From the NCBI GenBank assembly GCA_024743175.1, contig JANSXA010000004.1, positions 186,001 to 250,000 on the forward strand: a stretch of 64,000 nt of DNA. The letters are read 5' to 3'. Source of the DNA: Pseudomonadaceae bacterium (GTDB lineage: Bacteria; Pseudomonadota; Gammaproteobacteria; Pseudomonadales; Azotimanducaceae). A program made the translations under genes and the position numbers. Within the stretch, counting starts at the first letter, position 1. Each line of letters starts with the position of its first letter. Shown one piece after another: positions 46,568 to 56,228 of this stretch. A model generated the notes under the pieces. It did not search any database. It had not been told where the DNA came from and worked only from the letters and a program-made list of their open reading frames with translations.

Positions 46568-48616
46568 ATGCACGTTTATCCGCCGACTCGAACCGTGGAT
46601 CAGGTCGATGATTACCACGGCACCCAGGTGGCGGACCCCTACCGCTGGCTGGAAAATGATGTGCGCCAGGACCCTGAGGTGCGAGCCTGGGTGGATGCGC
46701 AACAGAGGTTCAGCAGTGAATATCTGGGGCAGCTGCCGGAACGTGCGGATTTACATAAGCGTTTAACCGAGGTTTGGAACACACCACGCTACGGCGTGCC
46801 GGTGAAGCGTGGTGGTCAGTATTTTTACAGTTTCAACGACGGCCTGATGAACCAGGCTCAGGTGCTTGTGCAGTCTGACCTGGACACCACGCCCAGGGTG
46901 TTGTTGGATCCGAATCAATGGTCGGACACAGGGACTACCGCGTTGGCGGCCTACTTTGTCTCTCCTGATGGCAGGTACCTGGCGTATCTGGTGCAGGTGA
47001 ATGGTTCCGACTGGCGCGAAGCCCGGGTGCTCGATGTGGCCAGTGGCAAAGACAGTGACGACAACCTCAACTGGCTGAAGTTTACCGGGCTAAGCTGGGC
47101 GGCTGATTGCAGCGGTTTCTATTACAGTCGTTTTCCGGCAGCGACCTCTGACAAGTTTCATCAGGTGGCACAGAATAACGCAGTTTACTTCCATCGCCTG
47201 GGCACGCAGCAGGCAGACGACAGGCTTGTTTTCGATGATGCCAGCCAGCCGACCTGGCGATATGACGCCGGGGTTACCGAGGATGGCACCTACCTGGTCA
47301 TTGACGTAGGAATCGGTACAGACCGACGTAACCAGGTCCTCCTGCAAAACCTGCAGTCAGACGAGCCGCCCTTTTTTCTTATCGAAGGCTTTGCCAATCA
47401 TTACGCCTGTCTTGGCCATGTCGAAGGCGAACTTTATTTTCTAACGGACCGGGATGCGCCGAATGGGCGTGTTGTCGCTCTGCGTCCTGAGTTGGGTCTG
47501 CAAGCTCTGCAGCAGGCACGTGAAATTATTGCTGAGACAGAGCAGGTGCTGGTCAGTACCCGGATCTGCGGTGAACAACTGGTGTTGAGCTATCTGCAGG
47601 ATGCGGTCAGCAGTCTGCAGATTGTGGATCTGCAGGGCAACAATGCTGTAACCCTGGAGCTACCTGGCCTTGGCGGTGTGCAGAGCGTCAGTGGCCGCCA
47701 GTGGGACAACGAAGTATTTTTTGATTTCTCTGCGCTGAATCATCCACCTGCGGTTTACCGGCTGTCTTTAGAAGACCAGCATCTGGACGTATTCAAGCAG
47801 GTGCAGGTAGCGCTGGATGTATCAGATTTTGTCCTCAAGCAGGTGTTTTTTGAATCTCGGGACGGCACCCGTGTACCCATGTTCATCTGTCATAAGCAAG
47901 GTATTGAGCTGAATGGCAAAAATCCAACGCTTCTATACGGCTATGGTGGATTCAATATTTCCCTGACACCTGATTTCTCAATATCCCGTGCGGTCTGGAT
48001 GGAGCAGGGTGGTGTATTTGCCATTGCTAACCTCCGCGGTGGTGGTGAGTACGGAGAAACCTGGCATGCAGCAGGCACCCGGCTGCAGAAACAGAACGTG
48101 TTTGATGATTTTATCGCAGCAGCACAGTATTTGATTGACGTTGGCTACACTGCGCCTGCTCACCTGGGTGTGATGGGCGGCAGCAATGGTGGCCTGCTGG
48201 TTGGTGCGGTTGTTAATCAGCGACCTGAGCTGTTTGGTGCCGCGCTGGCGCTGGTGGGTGTCATGGACATGTTGCGCTTCCATCACTTTACTGCCGGCGT
48301 GTATTGGATAGATGACTACGGCAGCGCTGACGATGCCGATGAGTTTGCAGCGCTCTATGCCTACTCGCCCTATCATAATCTCAAACCGGGTGTTTATCCG
48401 CCGATGCTGATAGGCACAGCTGATACAGACGATAGAGTTGTGCCGGGCCACAGTTTCAAGTACGCCGCACAGATTCAAAAAGTGCAGGAGGGCGAGGCGC
48501 CGGTATTGCTGCGGGTAGAAAGCGCTGCTGGCCACGGGCTGGGCACGCCAACGTCAAAACTCATTGATGAATACGCCGACTACTGGGCGTTTTTGTTCCA
48601 TCACCTTAAGGTCTGA
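46568..48616 (+). CDS. Prolyl oligopeptidase (S9A)
   Basis: This serine peptidase cleaves after proline in short peptides. It has 682 aa: an N-terminal beta-propeller (about residues 70-400) and a C-terminal alpha/beta hydrolase. The nucleophile is Ser539 in GGSNGGLL; the Asp lies in DTDDRVVPGHS (621/622) and the His is near 656 in AAGHGLGTP. No signal peptide is visible, so the enzyme is probably cytoplasmic. It starts 25 bp after mdh and may be cotranscribed. Confidence 0.93.
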   Translation: MHVYPPTRTVDQVDDYHGTQVADPYRWLENDVRQDPEVRAWVDAQQRFSSEYLGQLPERADLHKRLTEVWNTPRYGVPVKRGGQYFYSFNDGLMNQAQVLVQSDLDTTPRVLLDPNQWSDTGTTALAAYFVSPDGRYLAYLVQVNGSDWREARVLDVASGKDSDDNLNWLKFTGLSWAADCSGFYYSRFPAATSDKFHQVAQNNAVYFHRLGTQQADDRLVFDDASQPTWRYDAGVTEDGTYLVIDVGIGTDRRNQVLLQNLQSDEPPFFLIEGFANHYACLGHVEGELYFLTDRDAPNGRVVALRPELGLQALQQAREIIAETEQVLVSTRICGEQLVLSYLQDAVSSLQIVDLQGNNAVTLELPGLGGVQSVSGRQWDNEVFFDFSALNHPPAVYRLSLEDQHLDVFKQVQVALDVSDFVLKQVFFESRDGTRVPMFICHKQGIELNGKNPTLLYGYGGFNISLTPDFSISRAVWMEQGGVFAIANLRGGGEYGETWHAAGTRLQKQNVFDDFIAAAQYLIDVGYTAPAHLGVMGGSNGGLLVGAVVNQRPELFGAALALVGVMDMLRFHHFTAGVYWIDDYGSADDADEFAALYAYSPYHNLKPGVYPPMLIGTADTDDRVVPGHSFKYAAQIQKVQEGEAPVLLRVESAAGHGLGTPTSKLIDEYADYWAFLFHHLKV

Positions 48617-48660
48617 AAAAGTCAGGCTTTATAGAAATCAGAACTAACGAGGTGCTTTAG

Positions 48661-49812
48661 ATGACTGAAGTAGTCCCTTTCGAAATAGCAATTACCCAGG
48701 ATGCCATAGACGATCTGAATGCCCGCCTGTCCAGTACGCGTTTCCCGGAAGCAGAAACAACAGACGACTGGAACCAGGGCGTGCCGCTGGCATACGCCCG
48801 GGAATTAACTCAGTACTGGTTGAATGATTACCATTGGGCTGAACGTCAGGCTTACTTTAACCGGCATGCTCAGTTCAAAACCAGGATAGACGGTCTGGAC
48901 ATACATTTTATTCATGTGCGCAGTCCACACGAACAGGCTCGTCCACTGCTTATGACCCATGGCTGGCCGGGTTCTGTGGTCGAATTTCATAAAGTCATCG
49001 ATGCTCTGTCAGATCCGACGGGCAATGGTGGTGATGCTGCGGATGCCTTTCATGTGGTGTGTCCTTCACTGCCTGGTTATGGGTTTTCTGACAAACCCGC
49101 GGGGACTGGCTGGGGCATAGAGAAAATTGCCGAAGCCTGGGATGAGCTGATGATGCGATTAGGCTACAACGCCTATTTTGCGCAAGGGGGTGATTGGGGT
49201 TCCGCGGTCACCACGGCAATAGCGATACAGAACAAAGGCCATTGTGCAGGCATTCACGTCAATATGCCCAATGTTCGCGCCACAAAGGAGGCGTTAGAGA
49301 ATCCTGATGCAGGTGACAAACGTGCGCTTGCTGGTGCCCAGTATTATCAGCAGTGGGGCGCGGGATACTCGAAGCAGCAGAGTACGCGACCCCAGACCTT
49401 AGGGTATGGGCTGGTTGATTCGCCTGTGGGCCAGGCGATGTGGGTGATTGAAAAATTTTACGAGTGGACTGATTGTGATGGTCACCCGGAAAACGTGCTG
49501 ACTAAAGAAGAACTGTTAGATAACGTCATGTATTACTGGTGGCAGGGTAATGGTGCCTCTTCCGGGCGATTGTACTGGGAGAGTTTTAACCAGGCGTTTT
49601 CGCCAGACAAAGACAATACGGTGAAGTTGCCTTCAGGTTGCAGTATTTTCCCCAAGGAAATTGTGCCCGCACCGCGCAGTTGGGCTGAGAAGCGCTACAA
49701 AAATATTGTTTACTGGAACGAGCTGGATAAAGGCGGCCATTTTGCGGCGTTTGAACAACCTGAATTGTTCATCAGCGAGTTGCGTAACTGTTTTCGGCTG
49801 ATGTCACTATAA
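48661..49812 (+). CDS. Epoxide hydrolase (EHN-domain alpha/beta hydrolase)
   Basis: This 383-aa protein has the EHN N-terminal domain of microsomal-type epoxide hydrolases (about residues 5-110) and an alpha/beta-hydrolase core. HGWPGS (from His100) is the oxyanion element, Asp178 in GGDWGS is the nucleophile, and His360 in KGGHFAAFE the general base. Such enzymes hydrolyse epoxides to diols; the physiological substrate is not clear. It is separate from the prolyl oligopeptidase by 44 bp and converges on a DsrE-like gene. Confidence 0.9.
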   Translation: MTEVVPFEIAITQDAIDDLNARLSSTRFPEAETTDDWNQGVPLAYARELTQYWLNDYHWAERQAYFNRHAQFKTRIDGLDIHFIHVRSPHEQARPLLMTHGWPGSVVEFHKVIDALSDPTGNGGDAADAFHVVCPSLPGYGFSDKPAGTGWGIEKIAEAWDELMMRLGYNAYFAQGGDWGSAVTTAIAIQNKGHCAGIHVNMPNVRATKEALENPDAGDKRALAGAQYYQQWGAGYSKQQSTRPQTLGYGLVDSPVGQAMWVIEKFYEWTDCDGHPENVLTKEELLDNVMYYWWQGNGASSGRLYWESFNQAFSPDKDNTVKLPSGCSIFPKEIVPAPRSWAEKRYKNIVYWNELDKGGHFAAFEQPELFISELRNCFRLMSL

Positions 49813-49818
49813 GCGCCA

Positions 49819-50250
49819 CTAAAGGTTGACGCTGTATTCGGTAAAACCTTCCTCGCTGGCTAAGCGATCCAGTTCGGCGGCACCGTAGGGTACTGGCGAA
49901 ACAAACGGAAACAGCTCACTTTCGTCGTAGTTGTTTGATTTCAGCCAGGTGGCGCAGATCTGCACCTTCACCACGTTGTAAGCGGCCAGCTTTGCACTCT
50001 GATCGATCATAGCCTTGTTTTCAGCGTAGTTTCTGCGCAAAAAACGATGGGCTTCATCGCCGTGCAGCATCATCACGATGGGCGGCAACCCCGCAACGTT
50101 GTTGTTGATGGTTGCATCAAGGGTATCCAGGACCAGTTGAATCTGTTCTGCTGACTTAGGTGCGATATCAATGTACTCGCCATTGGCAACAGCACCCGTA
50201 CTCAAAAGAGCTGCAATGCCAAATAACACAAGGCTGGTCATGAACTTCAT
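49819..50250 (-). CDS. Exported DsrE/DsrF-like protein
   Basis: This 143-aa protein has a cleavable-looking signal peptide (residues 1-22, ending GAVA) and a DsrE-type alpha/beta domain: IVMMLHGDEAHRFL, then VVKVQICATWLKSNNYDESELFPFVSPVPYGAAELDRL, the family pattern with one Cys at about residue 102. DsrE-like proteins carry sulfur on such a Cys, but exported single-Cys forms are poorly studied. It is last in a minus-strand run. Confidence 0.7.
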   Translation of the reverse strand: MKFMTSLVLFGIAALLSTGAVANGEYIDIAPKSAEQIQLVLDTLDATINNNVAGLPPIVMMLHGDEAHRFLRRNYAENKAMIDQSAKLAAYNVVKVQICATWLKSNNYDESELFPFVSPVPYGAAELDRLASEEGFTEYSVNL

Positions 50251-50261
50251 CGCGGGCTTAC

Positions 50262-51002
50262 CTATTTTCCTTTAAACACCGGGGTGCGTTTTTCGGCAAA
50301 CGCAAGACCACCTTCTTTGCCGTCTTCACTGGTGCGCACGGTGAGGAGCTGGTCGCGTGCAATGGCGGCCGCTTCTGCCGGGCTCTTGTTCAACGTGGCC
50401 AGCGAAAACTGTTTAACGGTCTGCAGAACCAGGGGTGCTGACCTGGCCAGTACTTCTGCCCAGGCCAAAGCTGCTGTCAATTCCTCACCTGCAGGAACAA
50501 CCTTGTTGACCATACCCGCGGTCTGCGCGCGCTGGGCATCAAAATCTTCTCCCAGCGTCATGAACTCCATGGCCACTTTATGTGGAATCCGGGCGACCGC
50601 GCTGGCGATCAGTCCGCCGGTAAAACCCAGCTGCGCTTCAGGATACTTGAACACCGTGGTTTCAGAGGCAACCACCAGATCGCACATCTGAACAATGCAG
50701 TAAGCCCCGCCGATACACCAGCCATGAACTGCGGCAATGATAGGTTTGGTGTTGGTTGCACCAACGCTGGGTACACCCTGCCACATCTCTTTGGGCGGAT
50801 TTTTAACATCAGCGCCCACTGAAAAAGCGCGGTCGCCAGCGGCATGCAGAACCGCTACCCGATCCGTGGATTCCTCGAAGCGTTGCCAGGCCTGTTGCAG
50901 ACCGATGATCACGTCTTCATTGAGCGCATTCATGCGATCAGCCCGATTAATTGTGATCGTGGCGATATCATTCACGCTGTTGTAGGTAACGGGATCACCC
51001 AT
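50262..51002 (-). CDS. Enoyl-CoA hydratase/isomerase family protein (first copy)
   Basis: This 246-aa crotonase-fold protein has the CoA oxyanion elements: DRAFSVGADVKN and AVHGWCIGGAYCIVQMCDLVVAS. The second catalytic Glu position reads FKYPEAQLGFTGG, keeping a Glu. Substrate and direction cannot be told. It overlaps the upstream crotonase gene by eight bases, so the two are translationally coupled. Confidence 0.88.
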   Translation of the reverse strand: MGDPVTYNSVNDIATITINRADRMNALNEDVIIGLQQAWQRFEESTDRVAVLHAAGDRAFSVGADVKNPPKEMWQGVPSVGATNTKPIIAAVHGWCIGGAYCIVQMCDLVVASETTVFKYPEAQLGFTGGLIASAVARIPHKVAMEFMTLGEDFDAQRAQTAGMVNKVVPAGEELTAALAWAEVLARSAPLVLQTVKQFSLATLNKSPAEAAAIARDQLLTVRTSEDGKEGGLAFAEKRTPVFKGK

Positions 51003-51867
51003 CGCTTTTGTCCGCGGTACCGTTCAGCCATGCGTTAAATTCAGGCGTACGCTTCTGATTGAAGGCTCTTACACCTTCAGCGGCATCAGGGTGATGGTCG
51101 GTAATGGCTGTTTTGGACGCGATTTCATCCAGTGCCGCAGGCCAGCTCAACTCGGCGGCATTATAGATGGAGCGTTTCAACAGGCGCATCGCTACCTGCG
51201 GCCCTTCAGCAAGTTCTTTTGCCAGCGCCATGGTGTGGTGTTCAAGGTCCCTGGCGGCAACCACTTCATGAACCAGCCCCAGCTCAAGAGCTTCTTTAGC
51301 GTCTACGATTCTTTTTCGCATGATGAAGTCCAGGGTTTTAGCCACACCCAGGGTCTGCACCAGCAGATGCTGACCACCTTCATCCGGCAACAGACCAAAT
51401 CGTAAAGTTGCGCTGCCCATACGTGCCGTATCCGCTGCTATGCGGAAGTCGCAGCTCAGTGCAAGAGAAAAGCCGGTTTGAATGGCGATGCCGTTAAGCG
51501 CGCAGATGGTCAGCTTGTCGATGTTTCTAACCGCTGTGTTCAGTGCCTGCGAGATGGTCCGTAAGCCGTTATAGGTGCCCAGGGCATTGTCATGGCCACC
51601 CGGGATCGGGTCGACTAAGGCTTCGCCGCCTAAATCTACACCGCCGTAAGCTTTGAGGTCGTCGCCCGCGCAGAATGCCCGGCCGGTACCCGTGAAAACA
51701 AGCACACGCACACTGTTGTCCATTTGTGCCTGAGTTACTGCTTCGATCAGATCGCGTTTGATGCCGGTTGTCATACCGTTTAATCGTTCCGGCGAATTGA
51801 ACTGAAACCATGCAATTCCCGGCTCGCGAAGCTCCAGATCAAACCCTGTAAATGTCCCCGTCTTCAT
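50995..51867 (-). CDS. Enoyl-CoA hydratase/isomerase family protein (second copy)
   Basis: This 290-aa crotonase-fold protein has the motifs GRAFCAGDDLKAYGG and ALNGIAIQTGFSLALSCDFRIAAD, and a Glu in GLLPDEGGQHLL. The ATG at 51867 is preceded by a strong GGGGG site; an ATG 16 codons upstream is less well placed. The two crotonase proteins share modest similarity, so they are old paralogues, perhaps forming a mixed complex. The pathway is not identified: no acyl-CoA dehydrogenase or thiolase is adjacent. Confidence 0.88.
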   Translation of the reverse strand: MKTGTFTGFDLELREPGIAWFQFNSPERLNGMTTGIKRDLIEAVTQAQMDNSVRVLVFTGTGRAFCAGDDLKAYGGVDLGGEALVDPIPGGHDNALGTYNGLRTISQALNTAVRNIDKLTICALNGIAIQTGFSLALSCDFRIAADTARMGSATLRFGLLPDEGGQHLLVQTLGVAKTLDFIMRKRIVDAKEALELGLVHEVVAARDLEHHTMALAKELAEGPQVAMRLLKRSIYNAAELSWPAALDEIASKTAITDHHPDAAEGVRAFNQKRTPEFNAWLNGTADKSDG

Positions 51868-51890
51868 TGGTCCCCCTCGATACTTTCGTT

Positions 51891-52589
51891 TCAGTGACCC
51901 ATGATGTCGTGCCATGTATCAATATTGTCGATACGTAAGTGCACGTTCATGTCCTTGGTCTCACCCATGGTGGCGTTTGGTACGTGTCCGTAGTTGTGTC
52001 CGGGCAGCAGCAACGTGTCGTCGGGTAAATCTGCCAGCTTGCGCAGGCTGTGATACATATCGTCGGTATTAGAGCCCGGCAGGTCGACGCGGCCGCAGCC
52101 GTTAATAAACAGTGTGTCACCGGAAACCAGGGTATTTTTGATGCGAAAACACTGGCTGCCAGGTGTATGCCCCGGGGTATGGAGAAATTCGACTTCTATG
52201 TTGCCCAGCTTCAGAGTGTCGCCACTGTCTACCCGAACCATGTCACTGTCAGATATTTCGGTCACTTTTTTGATGCCATCCGCCTCCGATTTGTGGCAGT
52301 ACACTTTGACCGGGCTGATGGCCATCAGCTCCGCAATGCCTTCAACGTTGTGTCCGCTGAAAGAACCACCCACATGATCGGGGTGGTAGTGGGTGGCAAG
52401 CGCAGCTTTCAGTGTGTAGTCCTTTTCCGCGAGGTGTTTGGTCAGCGCATCAATATCCCAGGCGGGATCCACGATGGCGACCTCGCGAGTTTCGCGGGAG
52501 CCGATGATGTAGGTGTAGTTTTGCATCGGACCAATTTCGATCTGCTCAATAATCAGATCCGTTGGCTCCGACCAGTTCGCTGCGCTCAT
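51891..52589 (-). CDS. Metallo-beta-lactamase-fold hydrolase (glyoxalase II-like)
   Basis: This 232-aa protein has the metal-binding signature THYHPDHVGG (about residue 66), HTPGHTPGSQCF, DTLFINGCGR and LLPGHNYG. The pattern resembles glyoxalase II and ETHE1-type thioester or persulfide hydrolases. With a DsrE-like protein in the same run, sulfur chemistry is one possibility. The next crotonase start is 23 bp downstream. Confidence 0.88.
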   Translation of the reverse strand: MSAANWSEPTDLIIEQIEIGPMQNYTYIIGSRETREVAIVDPAWDIDALTKHLAEKDYTLKAALATHYHPDHVGGSFSGHNVEGIAELMAISPVKVYCHKSEADGIKKVTEISDSDMVRVDSGDTLKLGNIEVEFLHTPGHTPGSQCFRIKNTLVSGDTLFINGCGRVDLPGSNTDDMYHSLRKLADLPDDTLLLPGHNYGHVPNATMGETKDMNVHLRIDNIDTWHDIMGH

Positions 52590-52618
52590 AAAAATTGCCT
52601 CTTGTCCTTTTATCCGGC

Positions 52619-53674
52619 TTACAGTAGCTCAATCAGCGTGATTTCGCACTTGGAGCCGAGGCGCATAACAGGCCCCCAGGTACCCGTGCCTGGAGACACA
52701 TATAAAAACATACCGGCCACCTGATAGTCGCGATACAGGCGCGGGAAAACTCTCTTAACAAGAAAGTTAAACGGCACGATCTGGCCTCTGTGTGTATGCC
52801 CGGTAAGCATCAGGTGTGCACCCCAGGCGGCTGCATCCTCCGCGCCATCGGGCCGATGGTAGAGCAGAATGCGAAATGCATCAGGTGTTGCCGCAAGCGC
52901 TTTTATCTCGCGTTGTACCTGTGTTTTGCTTTCAGCATCATCAATACCGATGAATTGCAGGCCGTTGCGATTAACACCGCGATTGCGCAGCACTTCAATG
53001 CCCAGAGAGGTCAGTCGCTGGCAGATAGCCTCCAGGTCAACGTAGCGTTCGTGATTACCGATGCAGAACAACGCAGGCGCTTCGATTTCACCCAGGGGTG
53101 CCAGGCTATCAATATCGATGTTGGACATATCTATCAGATCGCCAGTGATCACAACATAGTCTGGCTCTAACGCGTTTACTTTCTGCACAATGGGTTTAAG
53201 AAAACCGGGCTGGCGGCTGCCGATATGCACATCTGATATCTGTGCCAGGCGCGTACCTTTCACCCTTTGAGTACCGGCAACCTCGATTCGATGCACATGC
53301 AGGCGATGAGCGTTATAGATGGCGTAGGCGCTGATCAGGACCACAAGCACGGCTACAGCCTGGCCGACAGGCTCGCTGCGTACTTGCAGCAACAGCAACA
53401 CCTCAGCCAGCAGGATCAGACACAACATGACAAAACAGATGCCCAGCCAGGTCATTACAACCGCGCTGATGGCGCGGGACCAGGTATGATTGGCCTGTTC
53501 GTGAAGCAGGCGCAGTATCAGCGGAAAAGCCAGGAAAGCTGCCATCAGAGCCAATGGCACGGGCCAGTTGGGCCACAGCAGGCTGATCAACCGAGTGGGT
53601 GGATAGACCAGCACCAGAGCTGCCACAGACAGAACAACAAGCAGGAATACCGCTCGCCTGGAGAGATACTTCAT
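52619..53674 (-). CDS. Metallophosphoesterase, membrane-anchored (YkuE-like)
   Basis: This 351-aa protein has four N-terminal membrane segments (to about residue 120) and a C-terminal calcineurin-like phosphoesterase: AQISDVHIG, VVITGDLIDM, CIGNHERYVD, LTGHTHRGQ. The YkuE-type proteins act on the outside of the membrane or in lipid metabolism. Its start overlaps the stop of the cupin gene by four bases. Confidence 0.9.
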   Translation of the reverse strand: MKYLSRRAVFLLVVLSVAALVLVYPPTRLISLLWPNWPVPLALMAAFLAFPLILRLLHEQANHTWSRAISAVVMTWLGICFVMLCLILLAEVLLLLQVRSEPVGQAVAVLVVLISAYAIYNAHRLHVHRIEVAGTQRVKGTRLAQISDVHIGSRQPGFLKPIVQKVNALEPDYVVITGDLIDMSNIDIDSLAPLGEIEAPALFCIGNHERYVDLEAICQRLTSLGIEVLRNRGVNRNGLQFIGIDDAESKTQVQREIKALAATPDAFRILLYHRPDGAEDAAAWGAHLMLTGHTHRGQIVPFNFLVKRVFPRLYRDYQVAGMFLYVSPGTGTWGPVMRLGSKCEITLIELL

Positions 53675-54660
53675 AGATCAGGCGCAGCCACCAGGAGTTT
53701 GCCGCTGCCGGTCAGACGGGTGTTTGGCAGGGCGGAGAAGGGGATAAAGCAGGCCTGTTCCGGCTGGTAGTGCTCGCCATTGATTTCCACTGATCCTGTC
53801 AGGCACATGCAGACGGCGTAGGGCACACTGTCCGGCAGGCTCAGCGGTGATGTCAGTTGTGCAAAATCTACCCGCCACACATTGAAGTCGGTGAATGTGG
53901 CAATTCGTTCGATGCCCGGCTCAATTTGATCAAACTGTTCCACAGCAGGGGCATCTATATGCATGCGCGAGATAGCGTGACTGCTGTCCCAGTGGTCCTG
54001 GGTGACCACCTGCTGGGCAAAAGAAATAATATAACGTTCGTAGGTCTGGGTTTGGAATTCCACAACGCGAACGCCGTGCAGCAATGAGTGTGGGGTCCAG
54101 GTCGGGACTTTGACCACATCGCCAACTTGCAGATCACGCACCGCAGCAAAACTGTTCATAAGCGCGCGCGCTTGTTCTTCGTCATCCTGCAGATCGGTGG
54201 CGCCGTGTTCATCAATCTGGCGGCGTATTTTTTCGTAAGCCTGTACCGCTTCGAGGTAAGCCGCGCGAAACTGGTGGGCATCACGAAAAGATTTGCGTTT
54301 GTCCTGATCCATACCAAAACGAATGCCGCCAACACCGCCCGGCCAGGCTTGTGCATCCACATGGGTGACGATGTACACCTCCTGCTTCTCTTCGTGTACT
54401 TCGAAGTAGAGGTCTCCCGCTACAGCCTGGGGTTTGGGGTCGAGGATTTTCAGCAGCAGAACAGGGGCATGGTTGGCCAGCAGACCTGCGCTGTGGGCAA
54501 GATACTCCGACAGAGGCAGCTCAGCGTCACCAATGCGTACAAAACTTTCGCCGCGTTCTTCCATTCCCGTGTACCAGATTTCCTGCCCCCAGGGTTTAGG
54601 AATGTGTACCGGTACCAGCCTGACGGGTTGGGTGGGATCTATACGGGGTGATTTCGACAA
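53671..54660 (-). CDS. Type I phosphomannose isomerase-like cupin protein
   Basis: This protein resembles ManA: PKPWGQEIWYTG is the conserved start, HEEKQEVYIVTHVD resembles a metal-binding cupin strand, and WTPHSLLHG and YQPEQACFIP mark further cupin strands. The residue set differs from classical ManA, so the sugar substrate is not certain. I start it at TTG 54660, giving 329 aa. A longer ATG start at 54768 would overlap the divergent ada-alkA gene and adds residues unlike coding sequence. It heads the six-gene minus-strand run. Confidence 0.65.
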   Translation of the reverse strand: MSKSPRIDPTQPVRLVPVHIPKPWGQEIWYTGMEERGESFVRIGDAELPLSEYLAHSAGLLANHAPVLLLKILDPKPQAVAGDLYFEVHEEKQEVYIVTHVDAQAWPGGVGGIRFGMDQDKRKSFRDAHQFRAAYLEAVQAYEKIRRQIDEHGATDLQDDEEQARALMNSFAAVRDLQVGDVVKVPTWTPHSLLHGVRVVEFQTQTYERYIISFAQQVVTQDHWDSSHAISRMHIDAPAVEQFDQIEPGIERIATFTDFNVWRVDFAQLTSPLSLPDSVPYAVCMCLTGSVEINGEHYQPEQACFIPFSALPNTRLTGSGKLLVAAPDL

Positions 54661-54738
54661 ATGTCTGTTTCCGGGGAGTATTGTGAAAAAAGAACAATTA
54701 TAGTCATTCTCCGATCTGGATTTGCTTATTTTACGAAC

Positions 54739-56223
54739 ATGGTCCAACCAGCCACCAAAACCCCGCAATCAGACGATGCCTCTTTGCCCGGTGCGTTACC
54801 GTCGAGTGCTGTCTGTCGGCGTGCCCGGCAAAGCCGGGATCCTCGATTCGACGGCAGGTTTATTGTTGCTGTGCGCACCACGGGTATTTACTGTCGTCCG
54901 ATCTGTCCGGCGCGTATGCCGAGGGAAGATAACGTCAGTTATTTTGTGAATGCTGCGGCTGCGCAGGATGCAGGATATCGGCCGTGCCGTCGCTGTCGGC
55001 CAGAGTCAGCATTGTCATTACCTGAATGGACCATGGCCAGCGACACGGTCATGCGCGGTCTGCGCATGATTGAGAGCGGCTGGTTGAGTCGTAACAACAC
55101 GGTGGCGTTGGCTGCTGCACTGGATGTCAGCGAGCGCCATTTAAACCGGCTGTTTCAGCAGGAATTAGGCACCACACCAAAATCGGTGGCGCGCTGGACA
55201 CGCGCCCGGCTCGCAAAGGGGCTCATAACCTCCAGCGCCATGACAATGAGCGACGTGGCTTTCCATGCCGGCTATGGCAGTTTGAGCCGGTTTAATCAGG
55301 AAATCAGAGATGTCTTTAAGCAGACGCCGACAGCACTGCGCAAAGCAAAAGAGCCCTCAGGAGGAGAATGCGTACGCCTGACGCTTTCGATCAGAGGTCC
55401 TTATGATTTTGACTGGGTGTTCGCGTACCTGCATAAGCGTGCCTTGTCCGGCTTGGAAGAAGTTCATGGCGAGGCAGGGCGCTGGTTGTTCAGACGACGC
55501 TTCACAGACGCGCAAGGCCGACACCACTGGTTGGAAGTACATCAGCAGACGGGCGCGCTTCAAGTTGTGTTGCCGCTCACCGATGTTCCGTTACATGATC
55601 TGTTAACCCGTATCCGCCGTGTCTTTGATCTGCATGCAGATGGGGAAACCATTCACGACTTTCTCTGCAAGGATGCGCGCCTGGGTGCGGTGGTTCGCGC
55701 TGCTCCCGGTTTGCGCGTGCCCGGTGCCTGGGACGGGTTCGAAACCGCCGTGCGGGCTGTGCTGGGGCAGCAGGTCAGTGTCGAGCGTGGCACGGTGCTG
55801 GCTGACAAGATGGTGGCCCGTTATGGTAAAGGTAGCTTTCCTTCGCCTGCGCAGCTGTGTGACAAACCGATTGGTGAGCTGGGTATGCCCGGCCGTCGTG
55901 GCCAGGCTATTGCGCTGTTGGCGCAGCAGGTGCGCGATGGCAGCGTCAGCTTTGACGACAGCAGCCACTTTGACGAGGTCCAGAAACAACTGCAGGCCAT
56001 TGCCGGCATTGGTCCGTGGACGGCGAACTATATTCGCATGCGCGTACTGAAAGATCCGGATGCCTTTCCGGATAACGACTGGGTGGTTTTGAAAGTACTG
56101 CAGTGTTCAGCGGCAAAAGCCCGCGCTCAGTCTGAACGCTGGCAACCCTGGCGTGCCTATGCGCTGATGTACCTGTGGTATGCCAGTTCGCTTGCCGTGC
56201 AGCCAGAGACATTGAAGGAGTAA
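54739..56223 (+). CDS. Ada-AlkA fusion: methylation-sensing regulator and 3-methyladenine DNA glycosylase
   Basis: This 494-aa protein joins three parts: an Ada N-terminal methyl-phosphotriester domain with zinc Cys at 52, 56, 83 and 86 (the same spacing as E. coli Ada C38, C42, C69, C72), an AraC-type double helix-turn-helix (about residues 100-190), and an AlkA glycosylase with the helix-hairpin-helix GIGPWTANYIRMRVLKDPDAFPDND (catalytic Asp). The Ada methyltransferase domain is absent; Ogt follows instead. Methylation of Cys52 would turn it into an activator. The ATG at 54739 is used rather than 54661. Confidence 0.93.
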   Translation: MVQPATKTPQSDDASLPGALPSSAVCRRARQSRDPRFDGRFIVAVRTTGIYCRPICPARMPREDNVSYFVNAAAAQDAGYRPCRRCRPESALSLPEWTMASDTVMRGLRMIESGWLSRNNTVALAAALDVSERHLNRLFQQELGTTPKSVARWTRARLAKGLITSSAMTMSDVAFHAGYGSLSRFNQEIRDVFKQTPTALRKAKEPSGGECVRLTLSIRGPYDFDWVFAYLHKRALSGLEEVHGEAGRWLFRRRFTDAQGRHHWLEVHQQTGALQVVLPLTDVPLHDLLTRIRRVFDLHADGETIHDFLCKDARLGAVVRAAPGLRVPGAWDGFETAVRAVLGQQVSVERGTVLADKMVARYGKGSFPSPAQLCDKPIGELGMPGRRGQAIALLAQQVRDGSVSFDDSSHFDEVQKQLQAIAGIGPWTANYIRMRVLKDPDAFPDNDWVVLKVLQCSAAKARAQSERWQPWRAYALMYLWYASSLAVQPETLKE

Positions 56224-56228
56224 CAGCA

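Noticed and set aside
52050-52724. 224-codon plus-strand frame opposite the metallo-beta-lactamase-fold gene
   Set aside because: The minus-strand frame has the metal-binding motifs; the plus-strand product has none.
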